Source of the DNA: Paludibacteraceae bacterium
Lineage (GTDB): Bacteria; Bacteroidota; Bacteroidia; Bacteroidales; Paludibacteraceae
Reading direction: 5' to 3'
DNA: 64,000 nt
Assembly: GCA_024693065.1 (NCBI GenBank)
Contig: JAILLP010000011.1
Span: 202,087 to 266,086, forward strand
Shown here: in pieces, positions 1 through 8,500 of the stretch
How positions within the stretch are numbered: position 1 is the stretch's first letter
Layout: each line of letters opens with the position of its first letter
Program-made: the position numbers and the translations under genes
Notes under the pieces: generated by a model
What the model was told of the DNA's origin: nothing
Databases searched by the model: none
The model's input: the letters and a program-made list of their open reading frames with translations, nothing else

Positions 1-1
1 C

Positions 2-1126
2 TTGTCTGTTCCAGGCGATAGCTTGAAGGTTTATTTCTTCGACAAGAATGGCAATAAGATTTCTGCTAAATACAAAACTGCGCACGATGACTGTGAACTT
101 TTGGTCGTTGTGCCTGAGGGTGTGGCGGATTCTAAGCCTGTAGTTGTTTCTAACAAGTTCGGAGAGTGCACTAGTAAGATGTTGTTCCGTGATACAAGAA
201 ATATTTTCTTGGATTTCGACAAAATTATTGCTAAGCATTATGAGAAAGAGGAAGGTATTGTTTATGGTGCTCTCGATTCTCTCTCATTTGACTGGTCTCC
301 TAAAATCAAGACAAGCGCAAGCAAGGTTTTGTATGATGACTTGCTGAAGGCTATGGGTGGTAAGTTCCCAGATCCTTGTAACGGCTACTATCAGGCCATT
401 GTCACTGATGGTAAGGATTTCAACTTCGGTGAAGAGGCTATGATCTATTACATCCCTGCATCTCTTGCAGTTCCTGAGCGTAATTTCTTGGGTAGTTTCA
501 TCGACGAGGATTTGGAAAACTTGGTTTTGAAGTTTGAAATCTTTATCCCAAGCGCAGTTCCTTACGCTACATATTTGTATGCCGTATTCTCTGCGTATGG
601 ATCTGAAATCGAGGACAACTTCTATGACATTTATGATAATCTGGATTATGGTTTCTTCTCTCGTGACCTTACTAAGGTTAAGACATTCGATACGGAAACC
701 TACACTTGTACGGGTGAGGGAACTGGTGTTCCTGCAGCTTGGTTGAATATGATGACATTGTCTGTGGATGATTCCAAGAGTGATCCGACCGTGACATTGG
801 CTAAGCCTTTCGATACGGGTGATAGATGGATGACTGTCGCAATTCCTCTGAAGAGAAGTTCTTTCAGGTATAACCCTAGCTCTTATAAACTTGCCACTAA
901 CGATAATTTGATATCTTGTGGTCAGTTGGAGAAGAACAGAGACTTCGGTAACTTCTTCCTCCATGCAGACTCTTATGGATTCCAAGATAAGATTCCTGCA
1001 TCTAAGGAATGTGGAAACAAGGGCTTCTGTGCATTCGATAACTTCCGTATCGTTCCTGAAGATGGTGGCGGTGTTCGTTTCACGAAGTATTATGGTCCTA
1101 CACCAACATCTAAATATCCTTTCTAA
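2..1126 (+). CDS. Surface glycan-binding protein, C-terminal part (5' truncated by window edge)
   Basis: The frame is open from the first bases, so the gene starts upstream and the TTG start in the track is an artefact. The first ~45 visible residues look like the end of an IPT/TIG-type beta domain (VPGDSLKVYF, VVVPEG). The rest resembles the C-terminal carbohydrate-binding domain of SGBP-B-type proteins encoded in polysaccharide utilisation loci, including an ending close to FDNFRIVPEDGG. In that family the protein is an outer-membrane lipoprotein that captures glycans for a SusC/D transporter. The lipobox and the partner susC/susD genes would lie upstream and cannot be seen. A terminator hairpin follows, so this is probably the last gene of its operon. 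Family assignment is by pattern recognition only, and the substrate is unknown. Confidence 0.65.
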   Translation: MSVPGDSLKVYFFDKNGNKISAKYKTAHDDCELLVVVPEGVADSKPVVVSNKFGECTSKMLFRDTRNIFLDFDKIIAKHYEKEEGIVYGALDSLSFDWSPKIKTSASKVLYDDLLKAMGGKFPDPCNGYYQAIVTDGKDFNFGEEAMIYYIPASLAVPERNFLGSFIDEDLENLVLKFEIFIPSAVPYATYLYAVFSAYGSEIEDNFYDIYDNLDYGFFSRDLTKVKTFDTETYTCTGEGTGVPAAWLNMMTLSVDDSKSDPTVTLAKPFDTGDRWMTVAIPLKRSSFRYNPSSYKLATNDNLISCGQLEKNRDFGNFFLHADSYGFQDKIPASKECGNKGFCAFDNFRIVPEDGGGVRFTKYYGPTPTSKYPF

Positions 1127-1146
1127 GGATCTTAGATAATGGAAAA

Positions 1147-1181
1147 AGAAGGGGTGAGATTCGGTTCTCTCCCCTTTTTTT
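1147..1181 (+). terminator. Rho-independent terminator after the glycan-binding protein gene
   Basis: An imperfect GC-rich inverted repeat (AAGGGGTGAGA with TCTCTCCCCTT) is followed directly by a run of seven T. It lies 20 nt after the stop codon and ahead of the tRNA promoter. Confidence 0.75.
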
Positions 1182-1214
1182 GTCTCAATGCTTTTTAGTT
1201 TCGTTTGTTTTCCC

Positions 1215-1222
1215 TATCTTTG
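1215..1222 (+). promoter_or_regulatory. Promoter -7 element for tRNA-Leu
   Basis: TATCTTTG matches the Bacteroidota -7 consensus TAnnTTTG and lies 16 nt upstream of the tRNA. The -33 box is weak (TTAG-like). Confidence 0.6.
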
Positions 1223-1238
1223 CACTCGCTAAGCCAAT

Positions 1239-1320
1239 GCGGATATGGCGAAATTGGTAGACGCGTCAGACTTAGGATCTGATACCGTAAGGCGTATGGG
1301 TTCGAGTCCCTTTATCCGCA
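1239..1320 (+). tRNA. tRNA-Leu (anticodon TAG)
   Basis: The acceptor arms GCGGATA and TATCCGC pair perfectly, with discriminator A at the 3' end. The anticodon loop CTTAGGA gives anticodon TAG, which reads CUN leucine codons, and it is closed by the TCAGA/TCTGA stem. The long variable arm is typical of tRNA-Leu, and the T loop GGTTCGAGTCC is standard. The 3' CCA is not encoded, so it must be added after transcription. Confidence 0.97.
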
Positions 1321-1413
1321 CAAGGTGGGAGTTGTTTCAACTTCCACCTTTTTCTTTTTCTGTTTCTCCCAATTATTTTGTAAATTCGTCCCCAAATTCA
1401 AAACCATGTTGCT

Positions 1414-4065
1414 ATGTCGGACGAAACTAAAGGCACTAACGAAGATTTGGATAATGTGATGGACGATGGGGCCGTTGAGGCTTCCTCTACTTCGTCTTAC
1501 GAGGTGCCTGAAGAGTCGAAGGACCAGGATATCTTTCACCATATTCCAGGCATGTACCGGACTTGGTTCTTGGATTATGCCTCGTACGTCATCTTGGAAC
1601 GTGCGGTGCCGCACCTTGACGACGGTCTGAAACCTGTTCAGCGTCGTATCCTCCATTCCATGAAACGCTTGGATGACGGCCGCTACAATAAGGTGGCTAA
1701 CATCGTCGGACACACCATGCAGTTCCATCCGCATGGCGACGCCTCTATCGGTGGCGCGTTGGTGACATTGGGTCAGAAGGACCTCCTGATCGATTGCCAG
1801 GGAAACTGGGGAAACATCCTCACGGGCGATAGTGCGGCCGCTCCTCGTTACATCGAGGCCCGCCTTTCGAAGTTTGCCCTCGATGTAGTATTCAGCCCTA
1901 AGGTGACGGAATGGAAGGCCTCATACGATGGACGAAACAAGGAGCCGATCACCTTGCCGGTGAAGTTCCCTCTCTTGCTTGCACAGGGCGTCGAGGGTAT
2001 CGCGGTCGGCCTCTCTTCTAAGATATTGCCTCATAACTTCAATGAGATACTGGATGCCGCTGTGGCATACCTGAACGATGAACCGTTCGAACTCTACCCG
2101 GACTTCCAAACTGGAGGTCTGATCGACGTCTCCCACTACAACGATGGAGAGCGTGGCGGCAGGGTGCGTGTCCGCGCGAAAATCAGCAAGATTGACAATA
2201 AAACGTTGGTCATCAACGATATACCATACGGTAAGACAACGAACGTGTTGATCGATTCTATCCTGAAGGCGAACGAAAAGGGTAAGATCAACATCCGTAA
2301 GGTGGAGGATAACACGTCCGACCATGCGGAGATCATTATTCATCTGGAAAACAAGACCTCGTCCGACAAGACGATCGACGCGCTCTATGCCTTCACGGAT
2401 TGTGAGGTGAACATCTCGCCTTGCTGTTGCGTCATCCACGATAAGAAGCCTATGTTCACCAACGTCTCAAGTATGTTGAAGATGTCGGTGGACCGTACGA
2501 AGGATCTGTTGCGCCAGGAGTTGCTCATCCAACGTGGGGAGTTGCTGGAGCAGTTGCACTATTGCTCGTTGGAGAAGATATTCATCGAGGAACGCATCTA
2601 TAAGGACAAGAAGTTCGAGGATAGCAAGAATGTCGATGCCGCCTTGGATCATATCGCCACCCGCTTGGAGCCGTTCCGCCCGTTGTTCGTTCGGGATGTG
2701 ACGAGGGAGGACCTGCAGCGTCTGTTGGAGATCAAGATGGCGCGCATCCTCAAATTCAATTCGGACAAGTCGGAGGAGCAGATCGTTGCGTTGAAGCAGC
2801 AGATCGAAGGCGTGGATTACAACCTGGAGCACCTTGTCGCGTTTACCATCGCTTGGTATAAGTCTTTGAAGAACAAGTACGGGGAGAAGTACCCTCGTTT
2901 GACGGAGATCCGCAACTTCGAGACGATTGAGGCCTCCAAGGTGGTCGAGGCGAACGAGAAACTCTATGTGAACTGGGCGGAGGGCTTTGTCGGAACGGCC
3001 TTGAAGAAGGACGACTTCGTATGCAACTGCTCGGATATCGACGATATCATCCTCATCCATAAGGATGGTAAGTATCAGATCATCAAAGTGCCTGACAAGA
3101 AGTATGTGGGCAAGGATATTATCCATGTGAACGTCTTTCGAAAGAATGATAAACGGACGGTCTATAACGTGGCATACCGTGACGGAAAGACTGGCTTCAA
3201 CTATATTAAACGCTTTGCGATAACGGGCGTTTCAAGGGATAAGGACTATGATATCACGCAAGGCACGCCTGGTTCGAAGATATTGTACTTCTCCGCTAAT
3301 TCCAATGCGGAGGCGGAGACGATACATGTGGTGTTGAAGCCTCGCTTGCGCCTGAAGGTGTCGGCCTTCGACCGTGATTTCGGCGAGATAGCCATCAAAG
3401 GACGTCAGTCCATGGGTAACATCCTGACCAAGAACGAGGTGATGAGGATTACGCTGAAGCAGCGAGGTTCTTCCACGTTGGGTGGACGTTCCGTATGGTT
3501 TGACAGGGATGTGCTTCGTTTGAACTATGACGGAAGGGGAGAGCCTCTTGGCGACTTCCAGTCGGAGGATAAGATCCTTGTCGTTTCGTCCAAGGGCGAA
3601 TATTACCTCTCCGGTTTTGAGGACACCAACCATTTCGACGAGGATGTTAAGATCGTGGAGAAATTCGATCCGGAGAAGATATGGACGGTGGCTCTCTTCG
3701 ATGCCAACGAAGGCTTCAAATACTTGAAACGTTTCCGTTTCGAGGTGACGAGCAAACGGCAGAACTTTATTGGAGAGAATCCGAAGTCGGTGATGTTGCT
3801 GATCACGGATACTTATTATCCAAGGCTGAAGCTCACCTTCGGCGGACGTGACGCGCACAGGGAACCGTTGGAGATCGATGCGGATGAATTTATTGGCGTG
3901 AAGGGTATGAAGGCGAAAGGCAAACGGTTGCATACGTGGGAGATCCAGAACGTGGAGGAGCTGGAACCGTTGCGCTTCCCTGAGAAGGTGGAGGAGGAAG
4001 TCGCTGAGGCGGACGAGCCAGAGGCGGACGCTTCCCAGAGTACGGATCAACCAACTTTGTTCTAA
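1414..4065 (+). CDS. parC: DNA topoisomerase IV subunit A (GyrA/ParC family)
   Basis: This is the breakage-reunion subunit of a type IIA topoisomerase, which with ParE decatenates and relaxes DNA. The catalytic tyrosine is in APRYIEARLS (about residue 146), preceded by the CAP/winged-helix segment with VGHTMQFHPHGD. The GyrA-box QRRGSSTLGG-like region and pinwheel C-terminal domain follow, and the end is an acidic tail. At 883 residues it is longer than typical ParC but normal for the Bacteroidota 'gyrase/topo IV subunit A' clade. I chose topo IV over gyrase from the divergent C-terminal half. parE is not adjacent. The gene runs straight into a TonB-C gene after a 5-nt gap. Confidence 0.88.
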   Translation: MSDETKGTNEDLDNVMDDGAVEASSTSSYEVPEESKDQDIFHHIPGMYRTWFLDYASYVILERAVPHLDDGLKPVQRRILHSMKRLDDGRYNKVANIVGHTMQFHPHGDASIGGALVTLGQKDLLIDCQGNWGNILTGDSAAAPRYIEARLSKFALDVVFSPKVTEWKASYDGRNKEPITLPVKFPLLLAQGVEGIAVGLSSKILPHNFNEILDAAVAYLNDEPFELYPDFQTGGLIDVSHYNDGERGGRVRVRAKISKIDNKTLVINDIPYGKTTNVLIDSILKANEKGKINIRKVEDNTSDHAEIIIHLENKTSSDKTIDALYAFTDCEVNISPCCCVIHDKKPMFTNVSSMLKMSVDRTKDLLRQELLIQRGELLEQLHYCSLEKIFIEERIYKDKKFEDSKNVDAALDHIATRLEPFRPLFVRDVTREDLQRLLEIKMARILKFNSDKSEEQIVALKQQIEGVDYNLEHLVAFTIAWYKSLKNKYGEKYPRLTEIRNFETIEASKVVEANEKLYVNWAEGFVGTALKKDDFVCNCSDIDDIILIHKDGKYQIIKVPDKKYVGKDIIHVNVFRKNDKRTVYNVAYRDGKTGFNYIKRFAITGVSRDKDYDITQGTPGSKILYFSANSNAEAETIHVVLKPRLRLKVSAFDRDFGEIAIKGRQSMGNILTKNEVMRITLKQRGSSTLGGRSVWFDRDVLRLNYDGRGEPLGDFQSEDKILVVSSKGEYYLSGFEDTNHFDEDVKIVEKFDPEKIWTVALFDANEGFKYLKRFRFEVTSKRQNFIGENPKSVMLLITDTYYPRLKLTFGGRDAHREPLEIDADEFIGVKGMKAKGKRLHTWEIQNVEELEPLRFPEKVEEEVAEADEPEADASQSTDQPTLF

Positions 4066-4070
4066 ATATT

Positions 4071-4616
4071 ATGCAGATGAAACGCATTTTTTTCATATTG
4101 TCATTTTGGGTGATGGGAATATCCTCTTATGCTGCGAATCTGGATCAGTACGAAAAACTATATCCAGGTTGTGTGGACAATGAGGAGTCTACCATTTACG
4201 GTGGCACGTATGGTGCGTGGCCTAAGAACCTTATCCTCCCAGAGTTCCCCGACGGTGGAGATGTGGAGTTCACTCGTTTTATTTACAGTAACTTAACATA
4301 TCCTGAGGTTGTTGAATCCTATGATAGTTTGACGAAACAACCTATATTGGCGAAGGGTGTCGTGGCTGTTCAGATTGTTATTGACCGGTGTGGTAGGGCC
4401 ACAAGACAGGAGATCGTACAATCCATGAACGATGAGTATGATGAGGAGGCCCTGCGTATCATGAATGGTTTGCCGGTGTTTAAGCCGGGAGAGATGGATG
4501 GCATCAGGGTGAAGGTGGCTTTTATCGTCCCTGTGAGGTTCTCGAAGACCCATCTTCCTCCTAAGGCGGATCAGATTATCGAATTTGATGATAACTATAA
4601 TTTTGATGATTGGTGA
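4071..4616 (+). CDS. Secreted TonB C-terminal domain protein
   Basis: This is a 181-residue protein with an N-terminal signal peptide (MKRIFFILSFWVMGISSYAA). Its C-terminal domain, around residues 80-165, matches the TonB-C fold: a GVVAVQIVIDRCGRATR strand region, then a helix EEALRIMNGLPVFKPG and a final strand VAFIVPVRF. Such domains usually contact TonB boxes of outer-membrane receptors. This one lacks an obvious membrane anchor and Pro-rich spacer, so it may be a periplasmic stand-alone domain rather than a true energy transducer. Its stop codon overlaps the aroK start by 1 nt (TGATG), implying translational coupling. Confidence 0.75.
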   Translation: MQMKRIFFILSFWVMGISSYAANLDQYEKLYPGCVDNEESTIYGGTYGAWPKNLILPEFPDGGDVEFTRFIYSNLTYPEVVESYDSLTKQPILAKGVVAVQIVIDRCGRATRQEIVQSMNDEYDEEALRIMNGLPVFKPGEMDGIRVKVAFIVPVRFSKTHLPPKADQIIEFDDNYNFDDW

Positions 4617-5122
4617 TGAAACAAACACGTTTGTTTTTAGTGGGTTACATGGGATGCGGGAAAACGCATACCGCTAAGCGTCTGGCTAAGAAGTACGGTA
4701 TGGACTATATTGATTTGGACCAGTATATCGAGCGTCGCTTCTTCAAGACCATCCCGCAGATCTTCGCCGAGAGGGGAGAGGAGGGGTTCCGCAAACTGGA
4801 GCACAACATGTTGGAGGAGGTCGCCTCCTTCGAGAACGTCATCATATCCACGGGTGGCGGAGCGGCGTGTTTCTACGACAACATGGAGTTGATGAACGCT
4901 TCGGGCGAGACGGTCTACCTCCAGGCTTCACCGGAAGGCCTTTTCGCTTATCTGAAGAACGCGAAGGCGGAACGTCCTTTGTTGGCCGGCAAGTCTGACG
5001 ACGAGATGCTGGCGTTCATCCGCGCAAGCCTCGAGACGAGGGAACCCTACTATCTGAAGGCGAAGCATATCATCGATTCTAAGGATGAAAGCGATGTGCT
5101 TTTCGACCAACTGTTGAAATAA
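4616..5122 (+). CDS. aroK: Shikimate kinase
   Basis: The enzyme phosphorylates shikimate with ATP in aromatic amino-acid synthesis. It shows a Walker A GYMGCGKT near residue 12, the shikimate-binding DLDQYIE segment, GEEGFRKLE and STGGGAA, and an AERPLL lid segment. The track starts at an upstream TTG. I prefer the ATG at 4616 because it overlaps the preceding stop as TGATG and gives a family-typical N-terminus of about 168 residues. It sits in an apparent operon with the TonB-C gene and ends 25 nt before guaA. Confidence 0.92.
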   Translation: MKQTRLFLVGYMGCGKTHTAKRLAKKYGMDYIDLDQYIERRFFKTIPQIFAERGEEGFRKLEHNMLEEVASFENVIISTGGGAACFYDNMELMNASGETVYLQASPEGLFAYLKNAKAERPLLAGKSDDEMLAFIRASLETREPYYLKAKHIIDSKDESDVLFDQLLK

Positions 5123-5147
5123 TACTTGGCTAAATAATTACATATTC

Positions 5148-6944
5148 ATGCAAGAGAAAATTATCGTATTGGATTTCGGTGGGCAATATGCTCACCTGAT
5201 TGCGAATAGAGTCCGCCGTCTGGGCGTTTTCACGGAGATATGCTCCCCAACCGCTTCCGTCGAGGAATTGGCGGGCGCTAAGGGAATCATCTATAGTGGC
5301 GGTCCTTCCAGCGTGTATGCGGAGGATGCCCCTGATTATAATCCTGAGATATTGAACATCCCGGTGCCTAAGCTGGGTATCTGCTACGGTCACCAGTTGA
5401 TGGCCTCTCAGTTGGGCGGTACGGTGAAGCCGGGCAAGGTGAAGGAGTATGGTATCGCGGATCTCCTGCTGAAGGAGCCTCAACATCCCCTTTTGAAGGG
5501 TATCCCTGCCTCTTCCCCTATGTGGATGAGCCATGGCGACGCGGTGGAGAAACTGCCTGCGGGCTATAAGATCATCGCCTCCACCAAGGATTGCCCGATC
5601 GCGGCCGTCGCTTTGGACGAGCGCAAGATCTATGGCATACAGTTCCACCCGGAGGTGACGCACAGCAAGTTCGGTATGAAGATATTGGACAACTTCATTG
5701 ATATCTGTGGCTGCGAACGTACGTGGAACATGAAGAGCTACATGCCGCTGATCTCGGAGAAGATCAAGAAGGAGGTGGGCGACCGCAAGGTGTTCCTGCT
5801 GGTTTCCGGTGGTGTGGACAGTACCGTGGCGTTCGTGTTGCTGAACCGTGTGTTGGGCACCGACCGTGTCATGGGTCTGCACATCGACAATGGTATGATG
5901 CGCATGGACGAGTCCGCTAAGATCATCGATTTCTTGAAGGCTGAGGGCATGCACAACCTGCGTGTGGTGGATGCGACCGACACCTTCCTTGGCAAGCTGA
6001 AGGGCATCACGGCTCCTGAGCAGAAACGTAAGATCATCGGCGCCACTTTCTTGGTGGTGAAGGACGAGGAGATGGCCAAGCTGAACCTCGACCCTAAGGA
6101 GTGGATGATCGCCCAGGGTACCATCTATCCGGATACCATCGAGAGCGGTGGTACGAAGAACGCTGATTTGATCAAGACCCACCACAACCGTGTGAAGGAG
6201 GTGATGGATCTGATGGCGCAAGGCTTGTTGCTGGAGCCGTTGGCAGACCTCTACAAGGATGAGGTCCGCATGTTGGGCGAGGAGTTGGGTATTCCTCATA
6301 ACCTCGTGTGGAGGCATCCGTTCCCTGGTCCGGGCTTGGGCGTGCGCCTGCTTTGCACCGACGGCAAGGGTGAATTCGCGAAGATGGAGGACGTGCCGGG
6401 CTTGGCGGAGTATCTGAAAGAGAACCATATAGAGGGAAAGATCCTTCCGATCAAGAGTGTGGGTGTGCAGGGTGATGGACGTACCTATGCGCAACCGTTC
6501 CTGTTGACCACGAAGAACCTTACCTGGAAGCAGTGCGAGAAGTTCAGCACCGAGTTGGTGAACCGCTTCAAGGTGATCAACCGTGTGATTTGGCAGGTAG
6601 GCGCAGTTTCCGACGAGATGCCTAAACTGGTGGAACAATATGCCACGAAGCACAACTTCGACGTGTTGCGTAAGTTCGATAACATCTGTACGGAGTTCCT
6701 GCAGGAGAATAACCTCTACGAATCCATTTGGCAGATGCCAGTCGTTTCCGTTCCATTGACGGTGGCCGACAAGCCATGCATTGTGATGCGTCCGGTGAAC
6801 AGTTCCGAGGCGATGACCGCCAACTTCGCGGAGATCGACCAAAAGTTGTTGGAAGGCCTATGGGGCAGGTTCGTGGCGGAGGGCGCCGGCTCGTTGTGGT
6901 ACGACGTGACGCACAAGCCTCCGGGAACGATCGAGTGGGAGTGA
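5148..6944 (+). CDS. guaA: GMP synthase (glutamine-hydrolysing), long form
   Basis: The enzyme converts XMP to GMP using glutamine and ATP. The glutamine amidotransferase domain (about residues 1-190) has the nucleophile in GICYGHQ (Cys79) and the FHPEVTHS His167/Glu169 pair. The ATP-pyrophosphatase domain begins with SGGVDS at residues 220-225. The C-terminal dimerisation segment ends KPPGTIEWE. At 598 residues it is longer than the common ~510-525-residue bacterial enzyme. Extra sequence lies in the second half, around the ATPPase/dimerisation junction, as in larger eukaryote-like or Bacteroidota long-form enzymes. Two hairpins follow the gene. Confidence 0.95.
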   Translation: MQEKIIVLDFGGQYAHLIANRVRRLGVFTEICSPTASVEELAGAKGIIYSGGPSSVYAEDAPDYNPEILNIPVPKLGICYGHQLMASQLGGTVKPGKVKEYGIADLLLKEPQHPLLKGIPASSPMWMSHGDAVEKLPAGYKIIASTKDCPIAAVALDERKIYGIQFHPEVTHSKFGMKILDNFIDICGCERTWNMKSYMPLISEKIKKEVGDRKVFLLVSGGVDSTVAFVLLNRVLGTDRVMGLHIDNGMMRMDESAKIIDFLKAEGMHNLRVVDATDTFLGKLKGITAPEQKRKIIGATFLVVKDEEMAKLNLDPKEWMIAQGTIYPDTIESGGTKNADLIKTHHNRVKEVMDLMAQGLLLEPLADLYKDEVRMLGEELGIPHNLVWRHPFPGPGLGVRLLCTDGKGEFAKMEDVPGLAEYLKENHIEGKILPIKSVGVQGDGRTYAQPFLLTTKNLTWKQCEKFSTELVNRFKVINRVIWQVGAVSDEMPKLVEQYATKHNFDVLRKFDNICTEFLQENNLYESIWQMPVVSVPLTVADKPCIVMRPVNSSEAMTANFAEIDQKLLEGLWGRFVAEGAGSLWYDVTHKPPGTIEWE

Positions 6945-6967
6945 TTTTGATCCCTAAGATATTGAGT

Positions 6968-7000
6968 ATCCCCATTGTCAGAGAGTCTGGCGATGGGGAT
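6968..7000 (+). terminator. Hairpin after guaA
   Basis: ATCCCCAT pairs with ATGGGGAT, with an additional inner CAGA/TCTG stem, and a T-rich tail (GTTTCGTTTC) follows. It is located 24 nt after the guaA stop. Confidence 0.7.
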
Positions 7001-7013
7001 GTTTCGTTTCTTG

Positions 7014-7037
7014 TAGGGGCAAAAAAACTTTTGCCCC
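7014..7037. repeat. GGGGC-type short palindrome
   Basis: GGGGCAAAA and TTTTGCCCC form a 9-bp perfect hairpin preceded by GTA. A related copy (TGTAGGGGCGAATAACATTCGCCCC) lies near 47973, so this may be a dispersed intergenic palindrome rather than only a second guaA terminator. Confidence 0.5.
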
Positions 7038-7057
7038 GGGCCTATCCATAAACATAT

Positions 7058-7090
7058 TTTGTTACTATTTCGTTTTTATTTGTACATTTG
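7058..7090 (+). promoter_or_regulatory. Promoter of the ion channel gene
   Basis: TTTG is followed after 21 nt by TACATTTG, a full match to TAnnTTTG. The start codon is 35 nt downstream. Confidence 0.65.
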
Positions 7091-7125
7091 CATATTTAAC
7101 GTTTCGAAATGTGTGACAGATTCTC

Positions 7126-7959
7126 ATGGCAGACTGGAAAGAGAAAATAAGGAAGATATGTACCAACAAGTGGTTTGAGTTGGTGATCACGATTATCATC
7201 GTCGTGAATTCTGCCCTTATCGGTGTGGAGACGTATATGAAGTCTCCCGTCATCTCGCATGTGCAGGATATCATCTTAGGCATTTTCACCATTGAAATCA
7301 TCATGCGTTTCATCGCCGCAAAGGATGTGCGCACGTTCTTCCGGAGCGGGTGGAACATCTTCGACCTCTGCTTAGTGATCATCAGTTACGTGCCGGAGAC
7401 GATGATGCCGAACTCCTCCGCCATGATGGCCCTCCGTGTGTTGCGTGTGCTCCGTGTGTTACGCCTGTTGCGCGCCTCCAAGGAGATCAAGCTGATCGTT
7501 ACCGTCCTGCTGAAATCAATCACCTCCATGTTCTGCAACATGCTCCTCTATCTGATCTTTATCTATTTGTTCGCCATCGTCGGTGTCGGTCTTTTCCGTA
7601 TGCCTGACCCGAACACGTTGAGCGGCGAGGAGGCTGTGCGGTACGAGGAGTTTCTGCGTGTCGCGCCTAATAACCCTCACAATTCGTCCGACCCATACGG
7701 TTCCCTGGACGAGGCCATGTTCACGCTTTTCCGTGTCATGACGGGGGAGGATTGGACCGATCTGCGCTATAACCTTGTGACGGCAAGCGAGATGGGCGTC
7801 ATCAAGACCCCGACCGTGGTGGTGACGCTCTTCCACGTCTTCTGGTTCATCATCGCCGCCTTCCTTCTGTTGAACTTGGTGACAGGCGCCATCCTCAACA
7901 ATTACCAGAAGGAAAGGAGCCGGCAGGATGTGCATGGACCTGATAGTGATGAGGATTAA
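7126..7959 (+). CDS. Voltage-gated cation channel (ion transport protein family)
   Basis: A 277-residue six-transmembrane channel subunit, the size of prokaryotic NaChBac-type channels that assemble as tetramers. The S4 voltage sensor is obvious around residues 102-117, with arginine every third position (ALRVLRVLRVLRLLR). S1 to S3 precede it, and the pore loop near residues 200-212 reads FRVMTGEDWTD. The filter motif TGEDW differs from the LESWAS of NaChBac and looks closer to filters in eukaryotic calcium/sodium channel repeats, so ion selectivity is uncertain. There is a short polar C-terminus without a clear coiled coil. It has its own promoter and is followed by unrelated secreted proteins. 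Confidence 0.88.
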   Translation: MADWKEKIRKICTNKWFELVITIIIVVNSALIGVETYMKSPVISHVQDIILGIFTIEIIMRFIAAKDVRTFFRSGWNIFDLCLVIISYVPETMMPNSSAMMALRVLRVLRVLRLLRASKEIKLIVTVLLKSITSMFCNMLLYLIFIYLFAIVGVGLFRMPDPNTLSGEEAVRYEEFLRVAPNNPHNSSDPYGSLDEAMFTLFRVMTGEDWTDLRYNLVTASEMGVIKTPTVVVTLFHVFWFIIAAFLLLNLVTGAILNNYQKERSRQDVHGPDSDED

Positions 7960-8023
7960 TAGCCTCGCTCCCTTTTTTGCTGATTAAATGTAAGTTGTTG
8001 ATTATAAATTTAATGATTGAAAC

Positions 8024-8500
8024 ATGAAACGATTCTTACTGTGTATGTCGTTATTCTTCTCCTGGGGTTGTTTCCATAATCTTATGGCGGAGGAATTGGA
8101 TGTGTTGGTCGTCGAGCTGAAGTCTGACATCTCCTATAAATTTTCGTTGAATGAACCTCCTCGTTTTTCGCTGAACAATGGGCAGATGGAGGTTGTCGGG
8201 GATGTGGAGACCAGCTTTGAGGTGTCGAATGTCCGCCAAATCTACTTTGCGCCGTCTGCATCGGTGGGTGTCTCTAAGACTGAGGCGAAGTCTGATGTGA
8301 CTCTCTTCTATGAGGATAATAGCCATGTGCGCGTCGAAGGTGTTCAGCCTGGTTCCGTGGCCTATCTCTATGCGGCGGACGGAAAACTGCTTGGGGAGAA
8401 ATCGGCGAGTGGAAACGCTGTGGAGGTTCAGTTGCCTAACGAGGCGGGGATCTATATGTTGCAGGTGAATGGTAGAACGTTTAAAGTTAGGAAGAGATGA
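8024..8500 (+). CDS. Small secreted protein with type IX-like C-terminal domain
   Basis: 158 residues with a signal peptide (MKRFLLCMSLFFSWGCFHNLMA). The middle carries a beta motif also seen in the next gene (a 'LNNG..' strand followed by 'VSNVRQIYFA'). The last ~70 residues, with VAYLYAADGKLLGE and a final GIYMLQVNGRTFKVRK, resemble a type IX secretion sorting domain (Por secretion/T9SS type A), suggesting export to the surface or medium. Its stop overlaps the next gene by 4 nt (ATGA), so the two are translationally coupled. The specific function is unknown. Confidence 0.6.
   Translation: MKRFLLCMSLFFSWGCFHNLMAEELDVLVVELKSDISYKFSLNEPPRFSLNNGQMEVVGDVETSFEVSNVRQIYFAPSASVGVSKTEAKSDVTLFYEDNSHVRVEGVQPGSVAYLYAADGKLLGEKSASGNAVEVQLPNEAGIYMLQVNGRTFKVRKR

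Noticed and set aside
5130-6842. 570-residue minus-strand ORF opposite guaA
   Set aside because: It is fully antisense to a clearly conserved gene, has low-complexity His/Leu/Arg-rich sequence and no recognisable domain; a codon-bias shadow.
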